Shown in pieces: positions 36,210-47,980 of a stretch of DNA of 64,000 nucleotides (position 1 is the stretch's first letter; each line of letters begins with the position of its first letter). The stretch spans positions 1 to 64,000 of the forward strand of contig NZ_FUXL01000014.1 in the NCBI RefSeq assembly GCF_900167365.1, in the 5' to 3' direction. The position numbers and the translations under genes are program-made. The notes beneath the pieces are model-generated. The model saw only the letters and a list, made by a program, of their open reading frames with translations. It made no database searches and was not told the DNA's origin. This DNA comes from Consotaella salsifontis. Its GTDB lineage: Bacteria; Pseudomonadota; Alphaproteobacteria; Rhizobiales; Rhizobiaceae.

Positions 36210-37832
36210 ATGATCCGCCTCGAAAGCATCGGCAAGCAGAACGGCAAGCAGATCGTCTTCATCGAGGCGTCGGCGGCACTCCAGCGCGGCGAGAAGATCG
36301 GCCTCGTTGGCCCAAATGGCGCTGGCAAGACGACCCTGTTTCGAATGATTACCGGCGAGGAAATGCCGGACGAAGGCCAGGTTTCGGTCGATCGGGGCGT
36401 GACCGTCGGCTACTTCAGCCAGGATGTCGGTGACATGGCGGGGCGTAGCGCCGTGGTCGAGGTGATGGACGGCGTCGGGCCGGTCAGCGCTCTGGCAGCC
36501 GAGATGGCGGAGCTGGAAGCGGCCATGGCCGATCCGGACCGCGCCGACGAGATGGACGAGATCATCACCCGCTACGGCGAAGTGCAGGGCCGCTACGACG
36601 AACTCGACGGCTATGCGCTGGACGGGCGCGCTCGTGAGGTGCTGGATGGCCTCGGCTTCAGCCAGGCAATGATGGACGGCGATGTCGGCAAGCTGTCAGG
36701 CGGCTGGAAGATGCGTGTGGCGCTGGCAAAGATCCTGCTGATGCGCCCCGACATCATGCTCCTCGACGAACCGTCGAACCATCTCGATATCGAAAGCCTG
36801 ATCTGGCTCGAGGGTTTCCTCAAGGGCTTTGACGGCGCCGTGCTGATGACGTCGCACGATCGCGCGTTCATGAACCGCATTGTCACGAAGATCATCGAGA
36901 TCGACGGCGGCGCGCTGACTTCCTATTCGGGCGACTACGAGTTCTATCGCCAGCAGCGCGCCCTCGCCGAGGCGCAGCAGCAGGCGCAGTTCGAGCGCCA
37001 GCAGGCCATGCTGGCGAAGGAAGTAGCCTTCATCGAACGCTTCAAGGCGCGCGCCAGCCATGCCGCGCAGGTGCAGAGCCGGGTCAAGAAGCTCGACAAG
37101 ATCGAGCGCGTCGAGCCCCCGAAGCGCCAGCAGACAGTGCGCTTCGAGTTCCAGCCAGCGCCGCGCTCGGGCGAGGACGTCGCGACGCTCAAGGGCGTGC
37201 ATAAGAGCTACGGTGATCGCACCATCTATGACAGGCTCGACTTCCAGGTGCGTCGGCGCGAGCGTTGGTGCGTGATGGGGGTGAACGGTGCGGGCAAGTC
37301 GACGCTGCTCAAGCTGATCGCGGGTGCGTCAGAGCCGGATTCCGGAACGGTGACGCGGGGGCCCAGTGTCAAGATGGGCTATTTCTCCCAGCATGCCATG
37401 GAGTTGCTCGACGGCGATCACACCGTGCTGCAGTCGCTCGAAGACAGCTTTCCGCAGGCCGGGCAAGCGGCCTTGCGTGCGCTGGCGGGTTGCTTCGGCT
37501 TTTCCGGCGACGAAATCGAGAAGAAGTGCCGCGTGCTGTCAGGCGGCGAGAAGGCGCGGCTGGTCATGGCCAAGATGCTGTTCGACCCGCCGAACTTCCT
37601 CGTGCTCGACGAGCCCACCAACCATCTCGATATCGCCACCAAGCAGATGCTGGTCGAGGCCCTGTCGCGCTTCGAAGGCGCCATGCTCTTCGTCAGCCAC
37701 GACCGCCATTTCCTGGCGGCGCTCTCCAACCGCGTGCTGGAGCTGACGCCGGATGGCCCGCATGTCTATGGAGGCGGCTATAGCGAATATGTCGAGCGTA
37801 CTGGCCAGGAAGCGCCGGGACTGCGGAGCTGA
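36210..37832 (+). CDS. ABC-F family ATPase (YbiT-like)
   Basis: The 540-residue soluble protein has two ABC nucleotide-binding domains and no membrane part. Domain 1 has Walker A GPNGAGKTT, signature LSGGWKMRVALAKIL and Walker B IMLLDEPSNHLD. Domain 2 has GVNGAGKSTLLKLI, LSGGEKARLVMAKML and FLVLDEPTNHLD. A charged inter-domain linker (~residues 240-310, rich in Arg, Lys and Gln) is the P-site tRNA-interaction motif of the family. ABC-F proteins act on the ribosome, as translation factors or antibiotic-protection proteins. The length and lack of C-terminal extension resemble YbiT/EttA-type factors. It is a single-gene unit. Confidence 0.93.
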   Translation: MIRLESIGKQNGKQIVFIEASAALQRGEKIGLVGPNGAGKTTLFRMITGEEMPDEGQVSVDRGVTVGYFSQDVGDMAGRSAVVEVMDGVGPVSALAAEMAELEAAMADPDRADEMDEIITRYGEVQGRYDELDGYALDGRAREVLDGLGFSQAMMDGDVGKLSGGWKMRVALAKILLMRPDIMLLDEPSNHLDIESLIWLEGFLKGFDGAVLMTSHDRAFMNRIVTKIIEIDGGALTSYSGDYEFYRQQRALAEAQQQAQFERQQAMLAKEVAFIERFKARASHAAQVQSRVKKLDKIERVEPPKRQQTVRFEFQPAPRSGEDVATLKGVHKSYGDRTIYDRLDFQVRRRERWCVMGVNGAGKSTLLKLIAGASEPDSGTVTRGPSVKMGYFSQHAMELLDGDHTVLQSLEDSFPQAGQAALRALAGCFGFSGDEIEKKCRVLSGGEKARLVMAKMLFDPPNFLVLDEPTNHLDIATKQMLVEALSRFEGAMLFVSHDRHFLAALSNRVLELTPDGPHVYGGGYSEYVERTGQEAPGLRS

Positions 37833-38121
37833 GCCCTCTGTCGCTCTAAGCAATTTATGAAGCCGGGCCTCTGCGGCCACCCAATGCCGCCGACGAGGAC
37901 GAAAACCTTGAGTCCATTGTCGGTAAAGCCCAGCGGTAAGCGGCTTTCGAATGGCAGCGAACCGTCAATCGGGGGCGGAATACGAAGATCCGCTTTCGCT
38001 TACCAAATGAGCAAAAGCAGTCGGTCCATTCCCGGCCCATCTTGACCAAGACCGGAACGACGATGCCGGGTGGGATGGAGATGGTTCGGCCTAGGGCGCG
38101 GATCGGCGGAGGCGGTCTTTC

Positions 38122-38919
38122 CTAGACCGTCGGCCGCTTCGCAGTCACAATAAGAAGGAAAGCCCCAAGGTCGCGCCATCGAGCGAATCTCGGCACGTCC
38201 TCGCACGCGTCCGGGGCGGGTTGCGGTTCGACCAGCGCTGTCAGCACGAAGCCAGCGGCCGCCAGGGCGTTCAGGTAGTCGCCGATCGTTCGCGGAAAAC
38301 GTGGCACGGCAAATGGAACGACATCTTCGTCCTTCGGCCGATCACCGAAGCGCCAATGTTCGGTGAACGTCGAGCGATCAAAGTAGCGTGCCACGCGGAG
38401 ACCAACGACCTGACCTTCTTCGTCTCGTTCCCAGCCAAGACCTGGCGTGATGAAGCAGGGATGGAGGATGCTGAAGTGAATGAACCCACCGGGCCGGAGC
38501 AGACGGAAGGCCTCCCGCACGGCCCCGGATAAATCGGGGCCGTCCATAAGCGCCATTGTGGACAGCACAGCATCGAATGATGCGTCCGGTAGCCCGCAGT
38601 GCTCGCTGTAGGAACTCACGAGGTATTTGATACCCAGAGGATCGTCAGCCTCGTTCTGGCAGGCATGCTCGATCATACGCTGCGAGATATCCAGGCCGGT
38701 TAATCGCGCTCCGCGTTTAGCGAAAGCGCGAGTGTTGGTCCCTTCACCGCAACCAAAGTCCACGACCTCGAGTCCGTCGATTTGTGGCATGGCGTCAATG
38801 AAAGCCGGGAAAGTGAACCTGTCGCGATAGACGTCGAATCCGTTTCGCACGTCGTCTGTCCACTGATCGGCGTTACTGTCCCAACATCTTGCCACTTCGG
38901 CATCGGCGATTTCAGACAT
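38122..38919 (-). CDS. Class I SAM-dependent methyltransferase
   Basis: The 265-residue protein has a Rossmann SAM fold: motif I VVDFGCGEGTNTRAFAKRG, motif II GLDISQRMIEHA, FDAVLSTMALMD (motif IV region) and LLRPGGFIHFSI (motif VI). The N-terminal helix carries WDSNADQWTDDVR, common in small-molecule methyltransferases of the Methyltransf_11/25 group. The substrate is unknown. The start is ATG 38919 with GGAGG 7 bp upstream. It lies just left of the decayed integrase, so it may be either the last core gene or part of the island. Confidence 0.9.
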   Translation of the reverse strand: MSEIADAEVARCWDSNADQWTDDVRNGFDVYRDRFTFPAFIDAMPQIDGLEVVDFGCGEGTNTRAFAKRGARLTGLDISQRMIEHACQNEADDPLGIKYLVSSYSEHCGLPDASFDAVLSTMALMDGPDLSGAVREAFRLLRPGGFIHFSILHPCFITPGLGWERDEEGQVVGLRVARYFDRSTFTEHWRFGDRPKDEDVVPFAVPRFPRTIGDYLNALAAAGFVLTALVEPQPAPDACEDVPRFARWRDLGAFLLIVTAKRPTV

Positions 38920-39074
38920 TCTCACCTCCAGCAACCTGTCTCGACGTTCGGGAACGATTAGGGGGTCACGACTGCTCCCGAAACCCCCGAACGGTTGCCG
39001 GACCGTGCATGATAGGAGACCGGCAGCTTTACGACTGCTGTGCCCCAAATTGGACGACCGCTTCCCGGACCGCC

Positions 39075-39561
39075 TCACCATTCTCCCCGCGCTTCGGCGA
39101 TGCGCATGAAATAGCCTCGTAGAGATCCATCTCTTGCTGTGACGGCCGCATCGGCATTGATCCAATCGCTCCGCCCCTCCACAAGTCCTTCTCCAATCGC
39201 CTCGGATTCCATCAACTTCTTCGAGTCGACTTTCACGGGCGGGTCATTGCGCTCGGCATCTTCCACCGCAGGCGCCATGCTGCGCGCCGCCCTCAAGGCT
39301 TCATGGGCCTGCGAAATCGATCGCCTGGACTTCGCCCGGCCCAGGGCGGAAGCTCCGAAGCTGTGGATCGGGCGGCGAGGCCTGAGAGCAGGGTGTTGAG
39401 GCGACGGGCCATGTAACCGCCTTGCCATGGTCCGACAATCGCAGGCTGAGGGAAAGGCGCGCATTTGGCGTGATGGAGGAGAAACGCGCAGGGATGCGGG
39501 CGCGCCAATAGAAGATGTTGCCGCGTCGCTCGAGATTGCTGACCGCATGACGAATCGTCAC
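39075..39561 (-). pseudogene. Tyrosine integrase remnant, frameshifted and truncated
   Basis: On the minus strand the N-terminal part of an alphaproteobacterial phage-type integrase can be pieced together from different frames. NLERRGNIFYWRARIPARF and LSLSLRLSDHGKA lie in one frame. MARRLNTLLSGLA follows directly in a second frame. A helical stretch with VDSKKLMESEAIGEGLVEGR lies in a third. These are the typical arm-binding start and core-binding segments of such integrases. The catalytic domain with the R-H-R-H-Y residues is missing, because the sequence ends before the methyltransferase gene. It lies 158 bp from a tRNA-Gln 3' fragment, so it is probably the dead integrase of the element that used that tRNA. 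The start is taken at a GTG at 39561. Confidence 0.6.
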
Positions 39562-39718
39562 CGCTGATGAACCCTCGGCTGGGTCCAAGACGAGCCTGTT
39601 GGGCATCATCTTTGGGCCACAGGTGTGGGCCACACGGCTTCCAGGCGTACTAAGAAGGATTCTCAGTGCCCGAAAACATCAGCGATTACAGAAGGTTAGT
39701 GCTTCTCCTAAAGAGAAG

Positions 39719-39765
39719 TGGCTGGGGGACCTGGATTCGAACCAAGACTAGCGGAGTCAGAGTCC
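39719..39765 (-). repeat. 3' part of a tRNA-Gln(CTG) gene, probable att site
   Basis: The minus strand carries the 47 bp from the 3' strand of the anticodon arm region to an encoded CCA end. It includes an anticodon loop CTCTGAC with anticodon CTG, a complete T arm with GGTTCGAATCC and the acceptor strand ending CCCCCAGCCA. The 5' half (D arm, 5' acceptor strand) is absent, and the bases before GGACTC do not pair. Such tRNA 3' copies are left by island integration. The complete gene is expected at the other island end. Two short open frames that cross it are translation artefacts of tRNA sequence. Confidence 0.7.
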
Positions 39766-40470
39766 TATGGCTGGCGGGAATTACCTTCCGAAAATTGCCA
39801 GAATACGGCCGAATTGGCCGAGATAACGTCGGTTCTGCTACGCAAATTCAGTTTCCATATCCACTCCATATCCACGACCCGGCGTGCGTTCCAGTCTCGG
39901 AGAGACACGTTCGGGTGCTGCGAGAATTGATGCGATCTCCTGGGCGCCTCTCTTGATTTCGACATGAGAAAGCAGCCTGATGGGGCGTCCGACTGAAGCG
40001 ATGAGGATATGACCATCACCACGACCCCATTGCTCGATCCTCGACGACAACGATCTCGGCTTGGCGAGGGCGACCTCTCGCGCTTCGAAGTGATCGGGCG
40101 TGATCAAGACCAGGACTGATCCGGGCGCTTGCACGTCGGCTTGCGGAAGACACGCATGGGGCTTCGGAGCTTCGCGCGACCGTGTCCGAACTGATGGGAG
40201 AAAGGCAGCCCAAGAGGGGCGGCATCCTGGCAGCGTTACGGCGATCACCTCTGGTGGGCGCCGATCTTGATCTGTGCCGCCCGAGCGAGGACAGGCACGA
40301 TTTCGGAATGTGAGGTGCTCTTGCTCGGCGCAGGCAGTATCAGCACGCCGCGTATGGCGCTCGATCTCGGCAAACTTTTCCGGCCCGACGTACCTGGCGC
40401 TGTCGTGAATAATTCGATGGCATGCACCGCTTGGTCAGGCTGAGTGTTTCCTATTCTGGCCATGAATGAA
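39766..40470. other. Gene-poor region between att-like site and defence operon
   Basis: About 700 bp. The longest open frame (39838-40248, minus) has no recognisable domain and no ribosome site. I cannot support a gene. The region may contain decayed island cargo. Confidence 0.4.
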
Positions 40471-40493
40471 CCGAGCGCCGGACCGGCGCTCGG
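40471..40493 (-). terminator. Hairpin at the end of the defence operon
   Basis: CCGAGCGCCG at 40471 and CGGCGCTCGG at 40484 form a perfect 10-bp stem with a 3-nt loop, 14 bp after the DUF499 stop. Only a short T-rich stretch follows on the minus strand, so termination may be partial or assisted by Rho. Confidence 0.6.
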
Positions 40494-40506
40494 CTGAACG
40501 TCGTCT

Positions 40507-43815
<3,309 letters not shown>

Positions 43816-43824
43816 GGTTCCCCC

Positions 43825-46815
43825 TCAGAATGCCATGCGTGTCTGGCGGTTGCGGTCTTCGAGCGAGACTGTTGCCGCCAACTGGCACAGCTCCGACCAG
43901 TCGGCGATCAGCGCGTTGTAGACCGTCGCTTCGGATGCCTCGCGCCGCTTGTTGGCGGCGATGTCATAAAGGCAGTAGGCGAGATCCTTGACCGCTTCTG
44001 CCTGCGGGCCGAAGCGCTTCAGCAGCGCTGCCGCGTCATGCGAAAGGCCCTCCTTCTCGTGCAGGCGCACGAGGTGTTGAAGGCATTCCCAGACTGTCAG
44101 GTGGCTGTCGCCCTCCGGCGCCCAGTCCGGATCGAGCTCGTCGCGCTTCAACAGCCGCACCTTGCCCGCCGCGCTTTCGACGATCCCGGCATGCTTCACA
44201 CTGTCGACCGAGATGCCGCGGGCGCGGGCGAGGTTGTCGGCCACGCCGTACTCGCCCTTGCCGATGCCGTTCTGCTCGAACCAGGTGATGGCGAAGCGGG
44301 TATCGGCGTCAAACTCGCCCTGGATGCCACCGAGATACTCGTCGAGTTCGGCATTGATGAGTTGCAGCGCGGTCTTGACCGTCATCGCTCTGTCGTCGGC
44401 CTCAAGCACCGCCTTGTAGCGCGAGAAGACGCCCATGCCGGGGCCGATGGCCGATTGCGGCATGTCGGCCGGGGCGATGTTGGCGGCCTGAAGCTCGGCG
44501 ATGGCCGGGGGCAGCTCGCGTTTCAGCGTGCGGATGAACTCGGCTCGGGTGATGGTGTCGGCAGTCGCTTCCTTCTTGCGGCAGACGAGGACGACGGAGT
44601 TGGCGAGGGCATTGGTGCCCGATGCGATCATGCGGTTCGCCATTTCCGTGCGCAGCGGCCAAGTGCCGACGACCGCGTATCCGGCCTCGACCACGGCCTG
44701 CAGAAAGGTCGCCCAACCAGTAGAGCTAATACCTTCGTCAGCTATCTCGCTTTGCTTGAAAGCATAGTAAATGGTGGCCGGAAACCCATCTAGGGATAGG
44801 GTTGCCATGCGAGAGACCGCCGACGTCATTCCTTCGATGAAGAATCGTTCTGCTCCCTCGCGCCCACCGTGCCGTGAAGCTATCGCCACGAGTTCGTCAG
44901 ACTTTGGAGTCGCAATTACGCCAAAGAGCGAAGGCTCGATGTCGCGAAGAGCTTTCCGTATCCATCCATAGAAGAAATCAGATAGTATTGAATACGCAAT
45001 ATTGTCATAATATGGCGGATCAGTGCTTATGATGACTGGCTCTGAGCGCGCAGCGGATTGTGCGTTCTGCTGCTCTACGACTCCAGATGCTCCCGGAACG
45101 AGCGCTGCAACGACCTTCCAAATCCATTCACAGCAGGAAATCCAATTCCCAGTCGAAGATGAGAAAGGATTTCCTTCGGCATAATCCCAAGACATGGGTA
45201 TCCCCTGCCGGGAGAAGGTATTCCTAATCTTCGTGTAGCCCGAGTCCCACCCGCAGACAGCGCTTCCTCGGTCGGCAAGGCGAGAAATCGCAAAACCAAG
45301 ATACATGCTCACGGCCTCAGCATACGCAAACGTTCCTACGCCACCATCGCGGAGCTTATGAGTATTTCTCTGAAGGCCGGCCGAAGCGGCGTCTTCTTCG
45401 ATCTTATTTCGAACCTCTAAGACAAGGTCAGAGAAAGTGAGCAAAGAAACTAGCTGCCGGTCTGTGAATAGACTACCCCACGTTGTGAGGCCGTAGGCGG
45501 AACAGACTCCTCCTGTTATCTCAGCTCTAGTCGGCGTTGCACCCGAGAGGAAAGTCTCTCGCGCTTCTGCGACCTCCGGATACGTTTTTGCTTCCAGCGC
45601 AGAGTTTTCCTGTTCGTCTGCTGGGGAAACATACACACGTTTGCGATTGCCCTCGGCAATGACTGCCATCAGGCGCGCACCCAAACGGCCGGCCTTTCCT
45701 TCTTCTCGAATGTACTCCCGCTGAATCGGCGTGCCGGATAGGATGCAAACGAAGTCCTGTGCCTTGCCCGCTTTGGTGCCAGTGCTGGCCTGCACCATTT
45801 GATCCTTCGGAATAGCGCCGCTCTCGATTGCAAAGGTGACGGTCTTTTTCTCTTTGTCGATTGCGGGAACGATAATAGCTTGGCTGCCCTTTTTCGACGA
45901 AAGCACAAAGGAGTTCACGAGCGGAACATGCACGCCTCCGAAAGCTGGGTCAGGGCTCGCAACCGTCCGCGCCCAGATCCAGGCGATCACCGTCGCCTTG
46001 CCGCCGCCGTACTCCTTCGGCAGGTCCACCTGCGGGTAGAGATGTCCGATGCGCTCCCACGCCTTCTCGCGCATCCATTCGCCGTAGTATTTCACATCCT
46101 CGGCTAGCCCTTCGGCGTTGCGATAGAACGACCGCTCCTTGATGCCCGGGTGGATTGGCGGCTGATCCTTGAACTTCGGCGGGATCTCGATCATCGCCTT
46201 GCCGATCATCACCGCCACCGGGTTCAGGTCGGACCCATAAGCGGCGAGGCCCAGCCGCTGCGCCTCGAGCGGGATCGACCCGCCGCCCGAGAACGGATCA
46301 TAGACTGGCGGCAGTTCGACCTTGTCCAGCGCCCCATCCGGAATCCGCCCATCGAGGCCTCGCGCACAGCTCTTGCGGATCTCGGCGCGCGCCTTTTCCA
46401 GCACCTCCTCGTTGGTCGAGTTCTCCCACTTCACCAAGTCTTTGATGATGTCGAACAGCCTGTCGCGCTCGAGTCCGACGACCACGTCTTCCAGCGTCGG
46501 CTCCGGCGCATTCGCCGCCGCGCCGTGCGCCGAGGACTTGCTTTTCTCCCAGGCCTTCAGCCGCTCTGGCAGCTCGGCTTCCGCCTGCGCCCGCAGCGTC
46601 TCGTCCTTTAGGAGTTCCCCGGCGTACGCCGAAGGATCGTCAACGAGCTGTGCAAACAGCACCGCCCGGCAAGCCGCCAGCGGCCGCCGCGCCCACCACA
46701 GATGCAAGGTCGAGGGATGCCCGTGGCGGATCGACTTCTCCCGCGCCGACGCCGCATTGATCGCTTCGAGCGGGATCGCGACCTCGATGAGTTTCTTTTT
46801 GTAGGTCTGGGTCAT
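43825..46815 (-). CDS. DUF1156 adenine-specific DNA methylase
   Basis: The protein of about 996 residues begins with MTQTYKKKLIEVAIPLEA and the family signature SIRHGHPSTLHLWWARRPLA. The SAM site is YDPFSGGGSIPLEAQRLG (~residue 170) and the catalytic DPPYYDN motif lies near residue 600. The order suggests an N6-adenine methylase that marks host DNA (COG1743). The middle of the gene (about 44720-45930) is clearly richer in A+T than both ends, and this part would include the DNA-recognition region. The start is ATG 46815, one base after the DUF4917 stop. An open frame further upstream is overlap. It forms the core of the defence operon with the helicase and DUF499 genes. Confidence 0.95.
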   Translation of the reverse strand: MTQTYKKKLIEVAIPLEAINAASAREKSIRHGHPSTLHLWWARRPLAACRAVLFAQLVDDPSAYAGELLKDETLRAQAEAELPERLKAWEKSKSSAHGAAANAPEPTLEDVVVGLERDRLFDIIKDLVKWENSTNEEVLEKARAEIRKSCARGLDGRIPDGALDKVELPPVYDPFSGGGSIPLEAQRLGLAAYGSDLNPVAVMIGKAMIEIPPKFKDQPPIHPGIKERSFYRNAEGLAEDVKYYGEWMREKAWERIGHLYPQVDLPKEYGGGKATVIAWIWARTVASPDPAFGGVHVPLVNSFVLSSKKGSQAIIVPAIDKEKKTVTFAIESGAIPKDQMVQASTGTKAGKAQDFVCILSGTPIQREYIREEGKAGRLGARLMAVIAEGNRKRVYVSPADEQENSALEAKTYPEVAEARETFLSGATPTRAEITGGVCSAYGLTTWGSLFTDRQLVSLLTFSDLVLEVRNKIEEDAASAGLQRNTHKLRDGGVGTFAYAEAVSMYLGFAISRLADRGSAVCGWDSGYTKIRNTFSRQGIPMSWDYAEGNPFSSSTGNWISCCEWIWKVVAALVPGASGVVEQQNAQSAARSEPVIISTDPPYYDNIAYSILSDFFYGWIRKALRDIEPSLFGVIATPKSDELVAIASRHGGREGAERFFIEGMTSAVSRMATLSLDGFPATIYYAFKQSEIADEGISSTGWATFLQAVVEAGYAVVGTWPLRTEMANRMIASGTNALANSVVLVCRKKEATADTITRAEFIRTLKRELPPAIAELQAANIAPADMPQSAIGPGMGVFSRYKAVLEADDRAMTVKTALQLINAELDEYLGGIQGEFDADTRFAITWFEQNGIGKGEYGVADNLARARGISVDSVKHAGIVESAAGKVRLLKRDELDPDWAPEGDSHLTVWECLQHLVRLHEKEGLSHDAAALLKRFGPQAEAVKDLAYCLYDIAANKRREASEATVYNALIADWSELCQLAATVSLEDRNRQTRMAF

Positions 46816-46816
46816 G

Positions 46817-47809
46817 TCAGTCAGGATTTTCAACTTGAAGGTCGGCTGCGCCGAGCGGATGGGTGGAGGCGTCGTAGAAGTGCAAGGCCGCATTGGGCAA
46901 GGCCTCGATGATCGCAGCCTTCTTTTGTCGAACGTTGCCGCCGGGACGTAGGGAGACAGCTATCGAGCGCCCTTGATGGGCGCCGATGACTTCGACAATG
47001 TGCTTGTCGCTGTCACCGAGGCCGTGTCCGAAAATCACCAGCGGACCGGGATCATGCACAAGGCAGGAGAAGACAAAGGACAGGTAGTCCGACCTGTAGA
47101 TCGAGGTGAGCTTCTCCTCTGCAGTCCCCTCTGAGATGAAAAGCGGCGTGGCATCTCCATATTGGACCGCAAATAGATCAAGAAGATTTTGGCCCGGCTG
47201 CGCGCTGCGCTTCAGAGTCTGCCCGGTCGGCTTTCTGTATAAATGAAGCCCGCCGTGCAAGAAGTGCATCTTCGATTTCTTTCCCCAAACTTCGGTGTTA
47301 GCGATATCAAATTTCTTTGTCCAAAAGTAATCGCGAAACGCCGACGTGTCTCGCATCATGGACCAGTACAATAAAAGGTCGTAGTTCGTACAATATACGG
47401 AGGCGTATGTTGCGAGCTCAGTTGCGACGCGATCGAGCGTAGCGTCTGGTACGTTTAGCCAAGGGATGTGAACCGCGTGGACAGCCCGTACCAGCGCGGA
47501 GCGAATACTCTCCTCGCTTGCGACGAGGTGTTCATGCGGTTGTCCTAGAGCGGTCGCGACGGCCTTGCTTGTCGCGAGAGCGCTGAGCACGACCTCGAAA
47601 TTTCGCGTTTGCAGGCGGTCGAAAAGAGCCACGTCCTCATCGCTCAGATGCGCTCCATCTTTTTGCTTTGCGGCCTCGAAAAGGGAGGTGTAGCCGAAGC
47701 TTCTCCAAATGTTTTGGCTAAAGCCGTTTCCGATCAGCAAACCCGACCAGTCTTCCAGGCCGCGTAGATCCTTCCAATCCGCTAGCTCATTGTCGAGTTC
47801 GTCAACCAT
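46817..47809 (-). CDS. DUF4917 (SIR2-like) protein inside the defence operon
   Basis: The 330-residue protein has a SIR2-type NAD-binding pattern: LLIGNGFSQNIWRSFGYTSL at the N-terminus, YCTNYDLLLYWSM in the middle, HFLHGGLHLYRKP (the G-G-L-H-L-Y-R motif of DUF4917), and LVIFGHGLGDSDKHI. Related SIR2-like proteins of anti-phage systems destroy NAD+ and stop growth. If this one does so, it adds a killing effector to the modification system. It lies 1 bp before the methylase start and 90 bp after a 26-codon leftover of another methylase start. It is richer in A+T than the flanking genes. The start is ATG 47809 with GGGAGGA 9 bp upstream. An in-frame ATG at 47839 is the alternative. Confidence 0.85.
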   Translation of the reverse strand: MVDELDNELADWKDLRGLEDWSGLLIGNGFSQNIWRSFGYTSLFEAAKQKDGAHLSDEDVALFDRLQTRNFEVVLSALATSKAVATALGQPHEHLVASEESIRSALVRAVHAVHIPWLNVPDATLDRVATELATYASVYCTNYDLLLYWSMMRDTSAFRDYFWTKKFDIANTEVWGKKSKMHFLHGGLHLYRKPTGQTLKRSAQPGQNLLDLFAVQYGDATPLFISEGTAEEKLTSIYRSDYLSFVFSCLVHDPGPLVIFGHGLGDSDKHIVEVIGAHQGRSIAVSLRPGGNVRQKKAAIIEALPNAALHFYDASTHPLGAADLQVENPD

Positions 47810-47899
47810 CTCGGTGCGTCCTCCCCGTCGGCGCTTCATCGTGAAACCAATATCGTTCTGCTCAAGCGGGCGCGCGCGCTTCCGGCGCCTTCTTTGGCG

Positions 47900-47980
47900 C
47901 TAGTGTGCCGACACTGCATTGCTTGCCTCGAGCGAAATCGCGACCCCGATGAGTTTGTTCTCGTAGGTTGCCGACGGCAT
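47900..47980 (-). pseudogene. Remnant start of a DUF1156 methylase gene
   Basis: A 26-codon open frame beginning with ATG 47980 and ending with TAG reads MPSATYENKLIGVAISLEAS and six more residues. It aligns with the beginning of the complete methylase (MTQTYKKKLIEVAIPLEAIN). The DNA is similar but not identical over about 60 bp. The start overlaps the DUF262 stop as TGATG, the coupling expected of a former operon gene. The remainder of this copy has been replaced by the DUF4917 gene. This suggests that the DUF4917 cassette entered the operon by recombination at the methylase start. Confidence 0.75.

Noticed and set aside
39666-39956. Short plus-strand frames with GWGTWIRTKTSGVRV and GGPGFEPRLAESES
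   Set aside because: These are well-known translation artefacts of tRNA 3' sequences; the underlying feature is the tRNA-Gln fragment.
39838-40248. A 136-codon minus-strand frame between the tRNA fragment and DUF499
   Set aside because: No ribosome site, no recognisable domain, and it runs into the att-like region.
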